This document shows, piece by piece, positions 27,485 to 36,935 of a stretch of DNA of 64,000 bases. Within the stretch, counting starts at the first letter, position 1, and each line of letters starts with the position of its first letter. The translations under genes and the position numbers were made by a program. The stretch is taken from NCBI RefSeq assembly GCF_009689585.1, contig NZ_AP018694.1, forward strand, positions 2,495,001-2,559,000, read 5' to 3'. The notes under the pieces are model-generated. The model was not told the origin of the DNA, ran no database searches, and saw only the letters and a program-made list of their open reading frames with translations. The stretch comes from Aquipluma nitroreducens (GTDB taxonomy: Bacteria; Bacteroidota; Bacteroidia; Bacteroidales; Prolixibacteraceae).

Positions 27485-27489
27485 GAATA

Positions 27490-29799
27490 TCAATTCTTGA
27501 TTGTCAACTCCTTTTTTGCAGGCAAATGGTACTGTTTTCCATGAACAACCAGTTCGATATCTGTTTTGGAATGGTTGACCAGGCGGAAATCTGATTGATT
27601 AATAATAAACTCCAGATGCGATTCCCTGAAATTCAGGCGGAAAGAATATGAATTCCAGCCATCAGGAATGAACGGATTGAAGTTTAGCTTTCCATTCTTC
27701 ACTCGCATTCCGCCAAAGCCCTTAACAAACGCCATCCAGGTTCCGCCCATACTGGTGATGTGAAGTCCATCGCAAGTGTCATTATTGTAATCGTCCAAAT
27801 CGAGGCGTGCAGTACGCAAATACATTTCGTACGCCTTTTCCTGACGGCCAATAGACGCAGCCAGAATGGAATGGATGCAGCACGAAAGCGATGATTCGTG
27901 CACTGTCAGCGGTTCATAGAAATCGAAATGGCGTTCGATGCTCTCGCGATCAAAGTCGTCTTCGAACCAATAAATACTTTGCAAAGTATCGGCCTGTTTG
28001 ATGTACGGCGAACGCAAGATGCGATCCCAAGACCACTTTTGATTGATTGGACGGTCTTCGGGTTTCAGCTGACTGACCGGAATCAGTTCCTTGTCGAGAA
28101 AGCCATCTTGTTGCAAATAAATTTTTCGGTTGAAATCGTAAGGAAAATACATATCCTTAATAATTTTCTTCCACCGCGAAGTTTCGTTCAACTCTTTCAG
28201 CTTATGCTTTTTCACCATATCCTCGAACAAGATCGGATGTTCTTTCTTCAGGAATTCAATAGCTTCGAGCGTATATTTTAAGGTCCACACTGCCATGTAG
28301 CTGGTGTGGAAGTTGTTGTTCACATTGTTCTCGTATTCGTTGGGACCGGTGACGCCCAACATGACAAATTTTTTCTTTTCATCCGACCAATTTACGCGCT
28401 GGCTCCAGAAACGCGACAGAGCAAGCAGCATCTCAAAACCATAGGGCGCCAGGTATTCTTTGTCGCCGGTATAATTGATGTAATTGTATATGGCGTAGGC
28501 AATTGCCCCGTTGCGGTGAATTTCCTCGAAAGTAATTTCCCATTCGTTGTGACATTCTTCACCGTTGATGGTTACCATCGGAAACAGGGCTGCACCGTCG
28601 GTAAAACCAAGCTTTTCGGCATTTTCGATGGCTTTTTGTAGATGCTTGTAACGATACAACAACAGGTTTTTCGAGACCATCTGCGGCGCTGTTCCAAGAG
28701 TAAAAGGCAAGCAATAGGCTTCGGTGTCCCAATAAGTTACGCCGCCATATTTTTCGCCGGTAAAACCTTTGGGTCCAATGTTCAGGCGTTCGTCGTCACC
28801 CAAATAGGTTTGGTTCAGTTGGAAAATATTAAATCGGATTCCCTGTTGCGCGGCCACATCGCCTTCAATACGAATGTCGCTTGTTTCCCAACGTTTGGCC
28901 CAGGCCTTTTCCTGATCGGCAAAAAGCTTGTCAAATCCCTTGTCGGAAGCTCTTCTAAGCGTTTTTTCAGTGGCTTCCTGAAGTTTATTTTTGGAGTGGT
29001 TGAGTGTTGAAACAATGGCAGCATACTTTTCGATGCAAACCTCATCGCCCTGTTTTACCTGAAGCTTCATTTCAGCACCAACATACTTTTCTTTTTCAAT
29101 TCCTTTCGCTTCAATATCAATGATTTGTTTATTCAGTTTTGTTTTGAAACTCATTCCGGTACAAACCTGAAAAGCAGTCTTTTTGGTTTCCACACAAACG
29201 AATCCGGAGCAACATCCAATTTTCTGCGCAATGCTGATCCAGAAATTTTCATCGTAGTTCGAATCTTCGTTCACCACATCACCATCGATGTAAGGCTGAA
29301 AAGAAATTTCTCCTGAAAAATTAAGCGCTTTTACCGAATATCGGATAGCACCAATTTCCTGATCGGCAATACTTAAAAATCGACGGGAATGCACCTCAAT
29401 CTGTTTCCCTGACGATAATTCTGCAACAAAATGACGAGTCAGTAAACCCGATTTCATATCGAGATCGCGATAAAACAAGTTGATTTTTGCCGTGTTTAAA
29501 TCCAGTTCTTCTCCATCAACCGCGACATTAATTCCAATCCAGTTGGTGGCATTCAGTATTTTGGCAAAGTATTCGGGATAGCCATTTTTCCACCAACCTA
29601 CACGGGTTTTGTCGGGATAATAAACACCGGCAACATAGCTTCCGCGAAGGGTGTCACCGGTATATTTCTCTTCAAAGTTTGCCCGCTGCCCGGTTCTACC
29701 GTTGCCAATGCTGAGCAAACTTTCGGTAATGCGGTTATCCTCCTTGTGAAATCCCTTTTCGATGATCTTCCACTCGTTATGTATGATGTAATCTTTCAT
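27490..29799 (-). CDS. GH65 maltose phosphorylase-like enzyme
   Basis: This 769-residue cytoplasmic enzyme has the GH65 layout: an N-terminal beta-sandwich (about 1-290), a helical linker, the (alpha/alpha)6 barrel and a C-terminal beta domain. The catalytic acid is Glu488 in VTGPNEYENNV; GGVTYWDTEAYCLPF (352-366) lines the active site. No signal peptide is present, as expected for a phosphate-using enzyme. pgmB upstream fits the product beta-glucose-1-phosphate. Maltose is the likely substrate from context; trehalose or kojibiose cannot be excluded. Confidence 0.92.
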   Translation of the reverse strand: MKDYIIHNEWKIIEKGFHKEDNRITESLLSIGNGRTGQRANFEEKYTGDTLRGSYVAGVYYPDKTRVGWWKNGYPEYFAKILNATNWIGINVAVDGEELDLNTAKINLFYRDLDMKSGLLTRHFVAELSSGKQIEVHSRRFLSIADQEIGAIRYSVKALNFSGEISFQPYIDGDVVNEDSNYDENFWISIAQKIGCCSGFVCVETKKTAFQVCTGMSFKTKLNKQIIDIEAKGIEKEKYVGAEMKLQVKQGDEVCIEKYAAIVSTLNHSKNKLQEATEKTLRRASDKGFDKLFADQEKAWAKRWETSDIRIEGDVAAQQGIRFNIFQLNQTYLGDDERLNIGPKGFTGEKYGGVTYWDTEAYCLPFTLGTAPQMVSKNLLLYRYKHLQKAIENAEKLGFTDGAALFPMVTINGEECHNEWEITFEEIHRNGAIAYAIYNYINYTGDKEYLAPYGFEMLLALSRFWSQRVNWSDEKKKFVMLGVTGPNEYENNVNNNFHTSYMAVWTLKYTLEAIEFLKKEHPILFEDMVKKHKLKELNETSRWKKIIKDMYFPYDFNRKIYLQQDGFLDKELIPVSQLKPEDRPINQKWSWDRILRSPYIKQADTLQSIYWFEDDFDRESIERHFDFYEPLTVHESSLSCCIHSILAASIGRQEKAYEMYLRTARLDLDDYNNDTCDGLHITSMGGTWMAFVKGFGGMRVKNGKLNFNPFIPDGWNSYSFRLNFRESHLEFIINQSDFRLVNHSKTDIELVVHGKQYHLPAKKELTIKN

Positions 29800-29874
29800 A
29801 CGATTTTATATTAATTAAGCCTGAGGTGAATCAGGTAAAATTTCGAATTGTTTCCTTTTTTTATCTTTTCTGCT

Positions 29875-29894
29875 CCGTTGGCTGAAGCCAACGG
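29875..29894. repeat. palindrome related to the 27.4 kb cluster
   Basis: CCGTTGGC and GCCAACGG arms around TGAA, followed by GGCAAA, parallel the unit at 27429-27447 (CCGTGGGT/ACCCACGG, then GGCAAA). The two copies bracket the GH65 gene. Confidence 0.7.
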
Positions 29895-29966
29895 CAAAGG
29901 ATATTGCTTTGAATGAGAATCTTACTTCTCTATTTTCACAACAAACTCCAACTACGCACTATTGCC

Positions 29967-30638
29967 CTAAGCTTTCCCCTTTTGCGGAAAAGGTAAGCAG
30001 GCTTTCAATTTTTCAACCGTAAATCCTTCGAACCCAGGAATAACCAGATCGGCAAAACCCAAGGTTTCCTGATCTCCAATTCCAACGCTGTACATATTGG
30101 CATTTTGGGCCGCCTCAATTCCGGCAATAGCGTCTTCAAATACCACACAATTCTCTGGCAAAACACCCAATTTTTCAGCGCCTTTCAGGAATACTTCCGG
30201 ATTAGGTTTAGCTTCCGAAATGGAATTACCATCGACAATGGCATCAAACATTCCGGAGAGCTGAATACGTTCCAGAATCATCGGAGCATTTTTACTGGCC
30301 GAGCCCAATGCAATCCCGATTCCGGCATTTCTTAATTCCTGAAGAAATTTCTCCACTCCCGGCAACGTTTCTTCGGGCGTCATCTTTTCGATGTAACATA
30401 CATAAAGCGTGTTTTTCTTTTCGGCCATCGCCAGCTTTTCTGGTTCTGAAAACTGTAAACCACCGATTTCAAGTAAAATATCGAGCGACTGCATCCGGCT
30501 AACGCCTTTCAACCGTTCATTATCTTCGAGAGTGAATTCAAATCCCAGTTCTTCGGCCAAAGCCTTCCATGCAATAAAATGGTATTTGGCTGTATCCACC
30601 ACTACCCCATCCAAATCAAACAGACAAGCTTCAATCAT
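29967..30638 (-). CDS. pgmB: beta-phosphoglucomutase
   Basis: This 223-residue HAD-family enzyme turns beta-glucose-1-phosphate into glucose-6-phosphate. The nucleophile Asp8 and acid/base Asp10 lie in FDLDGVVVDTAKYHF; the cap motif LKGVSRMQSLDILL, IALGSASKNAP and VFEDAIAGIEAAQNANM follow. The ATG at 30638 is taken over the TTG two codons upstream. It starts 8 bases after the transporter stop and precedes GH65, whose product it uses. Confidence 0.95.
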   Translation of the reverse strand: MIEACLFDLDGVVVDTAKYHFIAWKALAEELGFEFTLEDNERLKGVSRMQSLDILLEIGGLQFSEPEKLAMAEKKNTLYVCYIEKMTPEETLPGVEKFLQELRNAGIGIALGSASKNAPMILERIQLSGMFDAIVDGNSISEAKPNPEVFLKGAEKLGVLPENCVVFEDAIAGIEAAQNANMYSVGIGDQETLGFADLVIPGFEGFTVEKLKACLPFPQKGKA

Positions 30639-30646
30639 TATCAAAT

Positions 30647-32161
30647 TTATTTTTGATCAACATCATCGACAAACATTACACTCGCAGCGGCAATCAGCAA
30701 TGAAGCGCCACCTAAAATCAGGGCATAAATGGCATGCCCGTGAAACAAAACTTTGGTAAAAAACCCCAAAATACTGGCAGCCAAAATCTGCGGAATCACA
30801 ATGAAAAAGTTAAAAATTCCCATGTAAGTTCCCATTTTCTGAGCGGGCAGCGATCCGGTAAGAATGGCATATGGCATCGATAAAATGCTGGCCCAGGCAA
30901 ATCCCACGCCCAACATCGACACAACAAGCATATGCGGATCTTTCACGATGTAAAACGAAGCCAATCCAATTCCACCACAAACCAGTGCAATGGCATGAGC
31001 CATTTTACGGCTGGTCCATTTGGCCAATACCGGAAGTAAAAACGCTACCAAGGCGGCAAAGCCATTGTAGGTTGCGAACAGAATTCCTACCCAATTGGCG
31101 CCTTCGTTGTACAGAGCCGAAGCAGTGTCGCTGGTTCCGTAAATATGACTGGTAACTGCCGAAGTGGAATAAATCCACATGGCAAACAAAGCAAACCAAG
31201 AGAAAAACTGTACAACTGCCAATTGTTTCATGGTTTTGGGCATGTTCATCAAATCGGTAATTACTTCAACTAACCCGTTATGCACCAATCCTTGACGGGT
31301 GTACCAGGCCGAAATCAGTAAAATCAATCCGAAAGTACCAAGACCAACCGAAAGCACATACAATTCTTTCTCCCAGCCCATCTGGAGGATTAGCAAGCTT
31401 CCCAGAATTCCGGTTACCAGAAAAATTAAACCATTCCGGATAAAACCCGGTAACAGGTTGGCTGACGAAATAATTGGATGTTCAACTGCATTTGACGACT
31501 GCTTTTTCTCGGCTTCAAATTCGGCGAGGTCTTCAGGCGGATATTCTTTGGTTGAGAAAACGGTCCAAAGTACAGCTATCAGAAAAACCGCACCTCCGAG
31601 GTAAAACGAAAGCTTTACCGATTGTGGAATGCGTTCTCCGGCAACAACCTCGTTCGACACATTAAACCAATTGGTAAAAATCCAGGGAAGAGCCGAAGCC
31701 ACAACCGCACCTGTACCGATAAAGAAACTCTGCATGGCAAACCCAGTTGTTCGCTGCTCGCTTGGCAGCATGTCGCCAACAAATGCACGGAAAGGTTCCA
31801 TCGAAACATTGATCGATGCGTCCATCATCCAGAGCAGTCCGGCGGCTATCCACAAAGTGGGCGAATTGGGCATGATCAATAAAGCCAACGATGCCAGGAT
31901 GGCTCCAACCATAAAATATGGCCGGCGACGCCCAAAACGATTCCAGGTTTTGTCGCTCATATGTCCAATAATCGGCTGGATGATTAAGCCGGTTACCGGA
32001 GCGGCAATCCAAAGAATCGGTATGTCGTCAACTTTGGCGCCAAGTGTTTCGAATATCCGGCTGACATTGGCATTTTGCAAGGCAAAGCCAAACTGGATAC
32101 CCAGAAAACCAAAACTCATGTTCCAGATTTGCCAAAAACTTAAAGCAGGTTTCTTCTTCAT
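30647..32161 (-). CDS. MFS/GPH-type sugar transporter, probable maltose carrier
   Basis: This 504-residue protein has twelve membrane helices and an MFS motif between helices 2 and 3 (GHMSDKTWNRFGRRRPYFMVGA). It resembles the SLC45/GPH-like sugar carriers often called maltose transporters in Bacteroidota. A central cytoplasmic loop (about 200-230) splits two six-helix halves. It is the first gene of the minus-strand operon with pgmB and GH65, so inward transport of maltose for phosphorolysis is the likely role. Confidence 0.92.
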   Translation of the reverse strand: MKKKPALSFWQIWNMSFGFLGIQFGFALQNANVSRIFETLGAKVDDIPILWIAAPVTGLIIQPIIGHMSDKTWNRFGRRRPYFMVGAILASLALLIMPNSPTLWIAAGLLWMMDASINVSMEPFRAFVGDMLPSEQRTTGFAMQSFFIGTGAVVASALPWIFTNWFNVSNEVVAGERIPQSVKLSFYLGGAVFLIAVLWTVFSTKEYPPEDLAEFEAEKKQSSNAVEHPIISSANLLPGFIRNGLIFLVTGILGSLLILQMGWEKELYVLSVGLGTFGLILLISAWYTRQGLVHNGLVEVITDLMNMPKTMKQLAVVQFFSWFALFAMWIYSTSAVTSHIYGTSDTASALYNEGANWVGILFATYNGFAALVAFLLPVLAKWTSRKMAHAIALVCGGIGLASFYIVKDPHMLVVSMLGVGFAWASILSMPYAILTGSLPAQKMGTYMGIFNFFIVIPQILAASILGFFTKVLFHGHAIYALILGGASLLIAAASVMFVDDVDQK

Positions 32162-32413
32162 TTGGTTTATTTTTAGATTTAAGACGCAAGATAATTTGAT
32201 TAACGATTAATGATTAACCGTTTAAGATATAAGTTTATACCCAATCAAAAACCGATGCCACGAAAATGGGCTTAACACTTTAACCTGAAATCGAAAAATA
32301 TCAGTCTAAAAACATCATCTAATGTTTGGAATTAATCGAAGCGATCCCGAAACTCATTTCAGGAAGCCAAATGAAGTATGTTTTGGAATTAACAGAAAAC
32401 GGAATTAACGATA

Positions 32414-32446
32414 CAAATATAAAGAAGCTTTTTTGAATAATCCAAA
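32414..32446 (-). promoter_or_regulatory. promoter of the maltose operon
   Basis: On the minus strand TTTG (32443-32446), 21 bases, then TATATTTG (32414-32421), a full match to the Bacteroidota promoter. The operator candidate lies about 65 bases upstream of the -33 box. Confidence 0.65.
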
Positions 32447-32511
32447 TCTAAAATTTGCCAGAAACCTTATCTGACAAGCAAAACAGAGACTCTTAGAACA
32501 AAAAACCGCAT

Positions 32512-32525
32512 TGCAAACGTTTGCA
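32512..32525. promoter_or_regulatory. LacI-type operator candidate 1
   Basis: TGCAAACGTTTGCA is a perfect 14-base palindrome with the central CG typical of LacI-family sites. It lies between the LacI-type gene and the maltose operon promoter. Confidence 0.75.
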
Positions 32526-32557
32526 GCAAAGAACACAAATTTTCAATTAATTTGAAT

Positions 32558-33577
32558 TTATTCTTTCTCCGAACTTCCCCTTACAATCAAATCGGCTCTT
32601 AAAACTTTAACTTCAGGAACATATTCATCTTCATCGGATAATATTCGGTGGAAAAGCATTTCGGCCGCAGTGGTTCCCATTTCGTAACCATGTTGGTCGA
32701 CCGATGAAAGATGCGGATCGGTAATTCCGGACAAATAGCCATCGCTAAAACCAACAATCGAAATTTGATCTGGAATTTTATATCCTCTTTTTTGGATTGT
32801 TTGCATGGCACCTATAGCCGTCATGTCGTTCACTGCAAATATTCCATCCGGAACATTTCCTGCATCCAACATATGTCCAACTGTATTCCGGGCTTTTTCA
32901 AATGTATCAGCTTCAATAATCAGCCGTTTATCAATAGGTAAACCGGCCTCCGTTAGCGCATTGAGATAGCCCTGAAGTCGGTCGCGGCTAATAACCAGGC
33001 CTTGAGGGCCAGCAAAATGCGCAATCCGCTTGCATCCGGTTTCAATCAGGTGGCGGGTGGCATTGTATGAAGCATCTATATCGTCAGTGATAACCAAATC
33101 AGCACTAATTCCCGGAGCAATACGATCAAAAAATACCAACGGAATTCCACCTTCCTGCAAATTCACAAAATGATCGAACGAATTGGTCTCCTTTGAAATA
33201 GAGATTAAAATTCCATCAACACGGTGCGAAAGCAAAGTCTTTGCATTGGATACTTCTCGCGCAAATTTTTCGTTCGACTGACAAATAATAACGGTATAGC
33301 CTTTTTGTGAAGCAACATCTTCAATTCCGCTGATTACTGAAGAGAAAAAATAATGAACGATTTCTGGAATCATTATGCCGATAGTGTTGCTACGGCTGTT
33401 TTTCAGGCTTAAAGCCACAGCATTGGGCTGGTATTTCAGCTTGCTGGCAAGTTCATTTACCGCCTTCTTGGTATCAGTATTAATATCCGGATGATCCTTC
33501 AGCGCTCTGGACACAGTAGAAGGCGAGATCCCTAGTATTCGCGCAATATCTTTGATCGTGATCTGATTACTTCGCAT
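32558..33577 (-). CDS. LacI-family transcriptional regulator
   Basis: This 339-residue regulator has an N-terminal helix-turn-helix (ITIKDIARILGISPSTVSRALKDH, about residues 6-29), a hinge helix region around YQPNAVALSLK, and a periplasmic-binding-protein-like effector domain. Its place between the two arms of the alpha-glucan locus, with matching palindromes on both sides, makes it the probable maltose/maltodextrin regulator, like MalR of other Bacteroidota. Whether it activates or represses is not shown; the upstream position of operator 1 would suit activation. Confidence 0.94.
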   Translation of the reverse strand: MRSNQITIKDIARILGISPSTVSRALKDHPDINTDTKKAVNELASKLKYQPNAVALSLKNSRSNTIGIMIPEIVHYFFSSVISGIEDVASQKGYTVIICQSNEKFAREVSNAKTLLSHRVDGILISISKETNSFDHFVNLQEGGIPLVFFDRIAPGISADLVITDDIDASYNATRHLIETGCKRIAHFAGPQGLVISRDRLQGYLNALTEAGLPIDKRLIIEADTFEKARNTVGHMLDAGNVPDGIFAVNDMTAIGAMQTIQKRGYKIPDQISIVGFSDGYLSGITDPHLSSVDQHGYEMGTTAAEMLFHRILSDEDEYVPEVKVLRADLIVRGSSEKE

Positions 33578-33908
33578 AATCTGGAATAACTTTATTGGTC
33601 TTTTTAAAATTATATCCTTAAAGATACAACTTTATTTTTATGATCAAACTGGCCGTTAAAATGCTTTTAAAGCATCAAACGTTACCCACCAGTTACTACC
33701 TGTTTTATAACACTTCGAGTGCAAACGACACCGCAAACGATTGCAGAAAAAGGATTATAACATTTTTTAACAATCAATTTACAGAAACTTTACTTTGGTC
33801 TCGGAATTAATTTTTTTCGAAGTATTTAACGGAAAACACTAACGAAATTGACAAAAAATTGGAAAAATGTATCTAAAAACGAGTATTTGAACCAATAATT
33901 ATTAAAAC
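33578..33908. other. divergent regulatory region between the lacI-type gene and susC
   Basis: It holds operator candidate 2 (33733-33744) with a half-site just before it (33723-33729), and a weak -7-like TACTTTGG near 33791. The rest is AT-rich with no ORF. Confidence 0.55.
33733..33744. promoter_or_regulatory. LacI-type operator candidate 2
   Basis: GCAAACGATTGC differs from the core of candidate 1 (GCAAACGTTTGC) at one base. It lies between lacI and susC, about 165 bases before the susC ATG. A further GCAAACG half-site is 10 bases upstream. Confidence 0.7.
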
Positions 33909-36900
33909 ATGAGGATTATTCGCAAAAACCTAAATGTATTAATATTGATGCTTTCGCTTTTGCTTGGAAATTATGCAATGGCTCAGCAAACAGTATTAAC
34001 TGGTAAGGTGACCGATAGCTCATCGGGAGAAACTTTACCGGGTGTTTCTATTGTTGTGAAAGGAACAACTAACGGAACCATCACGAATATAGATGGAAAC
34101 TTTACCCTTAGTGTAAAAAAGGGTGATGTCATTCAATTTTCTTTTGTTGGTTATAAAACACAAGAAATTTTAGCTGACGGACAAAAAAATCTGACAATTG
34201 CAATGGCTGTTGACCGTGCTGAGTTGGATGAAGTAGTTGTAATCGGATATGGACAAGTAAAGAAAGCCGATGCAACAGGTTCGGTAAGTACTGTAAGTTC
34301 GAAAGACTTTAACAAGGGAGGCGTTTCCTCTCCACAAGATTTAATTGTAGGTAAAAGTGCCGGTACAGTAATTACATCAGCTGGTGGCGCTCCCGGAAGT
34401 GGAGCAACTATTCGAATCAGAGGAGGCTCCTCCATGTCGGCCAATAACGACCCGTTAATTATCATTGATGGATTTCCAGTAAGTAACTCCGGAATTTCAG
34501 GATTGGCAAACCCCCTTTCTACCATCAATCCGAACGACATCGAAACTTTCACTGTTTTAAAAGATGCTTCGGCAACTGCAATCTACGGATCAAGAGCATC
34601 AAATGGGGTTATTTTGATAACCACTAAAAAAGGTGTTACCGGCAAGCCTGTACAAATCGAATACAATGCAACAATGTCTGTTAACACCATTCCTGCTTAT
34701 ATGGATGTAATGTCGGGAGACGAGTTGCGTTCGCTGGCATATGATCTCGCTTCAAAAAGCGCTGTTGGTTTAAGCATGGGAAGTCTTAGCCGCCTTGGAA
34801 CACAAAATACCAACTGGCAAAAAGAAATCTATCAAACTGCACTTGCTCACGACCATAATGTAAATATCAGTGGTGGTATGAAAAATATGCCATACCGGGT
34901 TTCTATTGGATATACCAATCAGGATGGTATTTTGAAAACAACCAATATGGAGCGTTCTACTTTGGCATTGGGACTCAATCCTTCCCTTTTGAATAACCAA
35001 TTGAAGATTAATATTAATCTGAAAGGAAGTTATACCAAACAAAATTTTGGCGAATCAGGAGCTGTAGGTTCTGCTGTTGCATATGATCCTACACAGCCTG
35101 TCAGAAATGGGAATACCAAATTTGGTGGATATACAACATGGATTAACCTTTCGGATGTTTTGGCCGATGGAACAATGGATCCAAACGGTAGTCCAAACCC
35201 AATTGGAGTAGCCAACCCGGTTGCCTTATTAAATCAGACTGATAACCGGTCTACTGTACAACGGAGTATCGGAAATGTGCAATTCGATTATAAAATTCCA
35301 TTCCTTCCAGAACTCCGTGCCAATTTAAACCTGGGTTATGACTATTTCACAACCAAAGGGCACAACAATGCACCAAACGAAGCTGCATTTACCTATAGAA
35401 GTGGAATTGGCCGCCTGAACGACTATGATCAGACCGGAAAAACTCAACTGTTAGATTTCTATCTGAACTATGTGAAAGAAATACCATCAATTAAAAGTAA
35501 GGTTGACGTTACCGGTGGTTATTCTTGGCAATATTTTTATAAAGACGGTTCATCATTCGTAAGGAATGGCGACGGAAGTCAGGTTTCTGTTGATCGAAAA
35601 ACTTCTAAATTCATCAATGAAAACTATTTGGTTTCTTTCTTTGGGCGTTTGAATTACACTTTGCTGGATCGCTATTTACTAACATTTACACTGCGCGACG
35701 ACGGATCTTCGCGTTTTTCGAAAGCAAATCGCTGGGGACTTTTCCCGGCAGCGGCATTGGCCTGGAAAATTAATGATGAATCGTTCCTGAAAAATGTATC
35801 GGCAGTTTCAGATCTTAAATTAAGACTGGGATGGGGTATAACGGGTCAGCAGGATATCGGTAATGACTATCCATATTTGCCTGTTTACCGTGGTAGCACT
35901 CCAACTGCGCAATACCAGTTAGGAAATACATTCTACAACACGCTTCGTCCAAATCCATACGATGCAAACATTAAATGGGAGCAAACAGCAACCTATAACA
36001 TCGGATTAGATTTTGGATTCCTGAAAAACCGCATTACCGGTACCATCGATGCTTATAAACGCGATACCAAAGACTTGTTAAACTTCATTCCAATTGCTGC
36101 AGGAAGCAACTTTTCAAACTTCCTGACCACCAATGTTGGAAGTCTCGAAAACAAAGGGGTTGAATTTTCAATCACCGGCCAAATTATTGCAAAAAAGGAT
36201 ATGAGCTGGAGTGTAGGTTTTAATGCAGCCTATAACGAAAATAAAATTACCAAGCTGACCAAAACAGATGATCCAAATTATACCGGAGTTGATGTTGGTT
36301 TAATTGGTGGTGGAGTCGGAAACTTTATTCAGAATGACCGGGTTGGATTCCCTGTTAACTCATTTTTTGTTTTCCAACAGGTTTATGGTTCGAACGGCAT
36401 GCCAATCGAAGGACTTTATGTTGATCGTACTGGAAATGGTGGAACAATAACCAGCAATAACCTAAACAAATACCATTATAAAAAACCAGCACCTGATGTA
36501 ACATTGGGTATTAATTCACGGTTTAGTTATAAGCAAATTGATTTCTCTTTTTCGGGAAGGGCAAACATTGGTAACTACGTTTATAACAATGTAGCCTCAA
36601 GTGCTCTTTATACAACAGTCTACAATCAGTCTGGTTTCTTTAACAACATACCGACTCAGGTTAATAACGCGAAGTTTACTAATACTCAGTACTTCTCCGA
36701 TTTCTATGTAGAGAATGCTTCATTCTTCAAAATGGACAACATGAGTGTTGGATATAATTTCGAAAAGGCTCTTAAAGCTCGGGTAAGCTTTACTGTACAA
36801 AATGTGTTTACTATTACCAAATACCACGGACTCGATCCTGAAGTTGATGGTGGTATTGACAACAATTTCTATCCTCGTCCGAGAGTCTTTGTACTTGGCG

Positions 36901-36917
36901 TAAATCTTACATTCTAA
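33909..36917 (+). CDS. susC: SusC-type TonB-dependent outer-membrane transporter (alpha-glucan locus)
   Basis: This 1002-residue protein has a signal peptide (1-25, ending AMAQ), a CarboxypepD_reg-like domain (about 27-100: VTGKV-type start, GETLPGVSIVVKGT), the TonB-box-like segment ELDEVVVIGYG, a plug (about 115-235) and a 22-strand barrel ending in an aromatic residue (VNLTF). There is no STN domain, so it does not signal through a sigma/anti-sigma pair; control by the adjacent LacI-type regulator fits. It imports maltodextrins with SusD, whose gene follows after 18 bases. Confidence 0.96.
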   Translation: MRIIRKNLNVLILMLSLLLGNYAMAQQTVLTGKVTDSSSGETLPGVSIVVKGTTNGTITNIDGNFTLSVKKGDVIQFSFVGYKTQEILADGQKNLTIAMAVDRAELDEVVVIGYGQVKKADATGSVSTVSSKDFNKGGVSSPQDLIVGKSAGTVITSAGGAPGSGATIRIRGGSSMSANNDPLIIIDGFPVSNSGISGLANPLSTINPNDIETFTVLKDASATAIYGSRASNGVILITTKKGVTGKPVQIEYNATMSVNTIPAYMDVMSGDELRSLAYDLASKSAVGLSMGSLSRLGTQNTNWQKEIYQTALAHDHNVNISGGMKNMPYRVSIGYTNQDGILKTTNMERSTLALGLNPSLLNNQLKININLKGSYTKQNFGESGAVGSAVAYDPTQPVRNGNTKFGGYTTWINLSDVLADGTMDPNGSPNPIGVANPVALLNQTDNRSTVQRSIGNVQFDYKIPFLPELRANLNLGYDYFTTKGHNNAPNEAAFTYRSGIGRLNDYDQTGKTQLLDFYLNYVKEIPSIKSKVDVTGGYSWQYFYKDGSSFVRNGDGSQVSVDRKTSKFINENYLVSFFGRLNYTLLDRYLLTFTLRDDGSSRFSKANRWGLFPAAALAWKINDESFLKNVSAVSDLKLRLGWGITGQQDIGNDYPYLPVYRGSTPTAQYQLGNTFYNTLRPNPYDANIKWEQTATYNIGLDFGFLKNRITGTIDAYKRDTKDLLNFIPIAAGSNFSNFLTTNVGSLENKGVEFSITGQIIAKKDMSWSVGFNAAYNENKITKLTKTDDPNYTGVDVGLIGGGVGNFIQNDRVGFPVNSFFVFQQVYGSNGMPIEGLYVDRTGNGGTITSNNLNKYHYKKPAPDVTLGINSRFSYKQIDFSFSGRANIGNYVYNNVASSALYTTVYNQSGFFNNIPTQVNNAKFTNTQYFSDFYVENASFFKMDNMSVGYNFEKALKARVSFTVQNVFTITKYHGLDPEVDGGIDNNFYPRPRVFVLGVNLTF

Positions 36918-36935
36918 CTTCATTAAGAATACGAC

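Larger units (their letters stand above)
32162..32557. other. regulatory region between the lacI-type gene and the maltose operon
   Basis: This 396-base non-coding stretch holds a 14-base palindromic operator candidate (32512-32525), a good promoter (32414-32446) and a leader of about 240 bases with the short repeats ATTAACGATTAATGATTAAC near 32205. No ORF or RNA motif was recognised in the leader. Confidence 0.6.

Noticed and set aside
31629-32210. Open frame of 193 codons on the plus strand across the MFS gene
   Set aside because: It is antisense to a well-supported transporter, lacks any recognisable motif and extends past the transporter's start into the leader.
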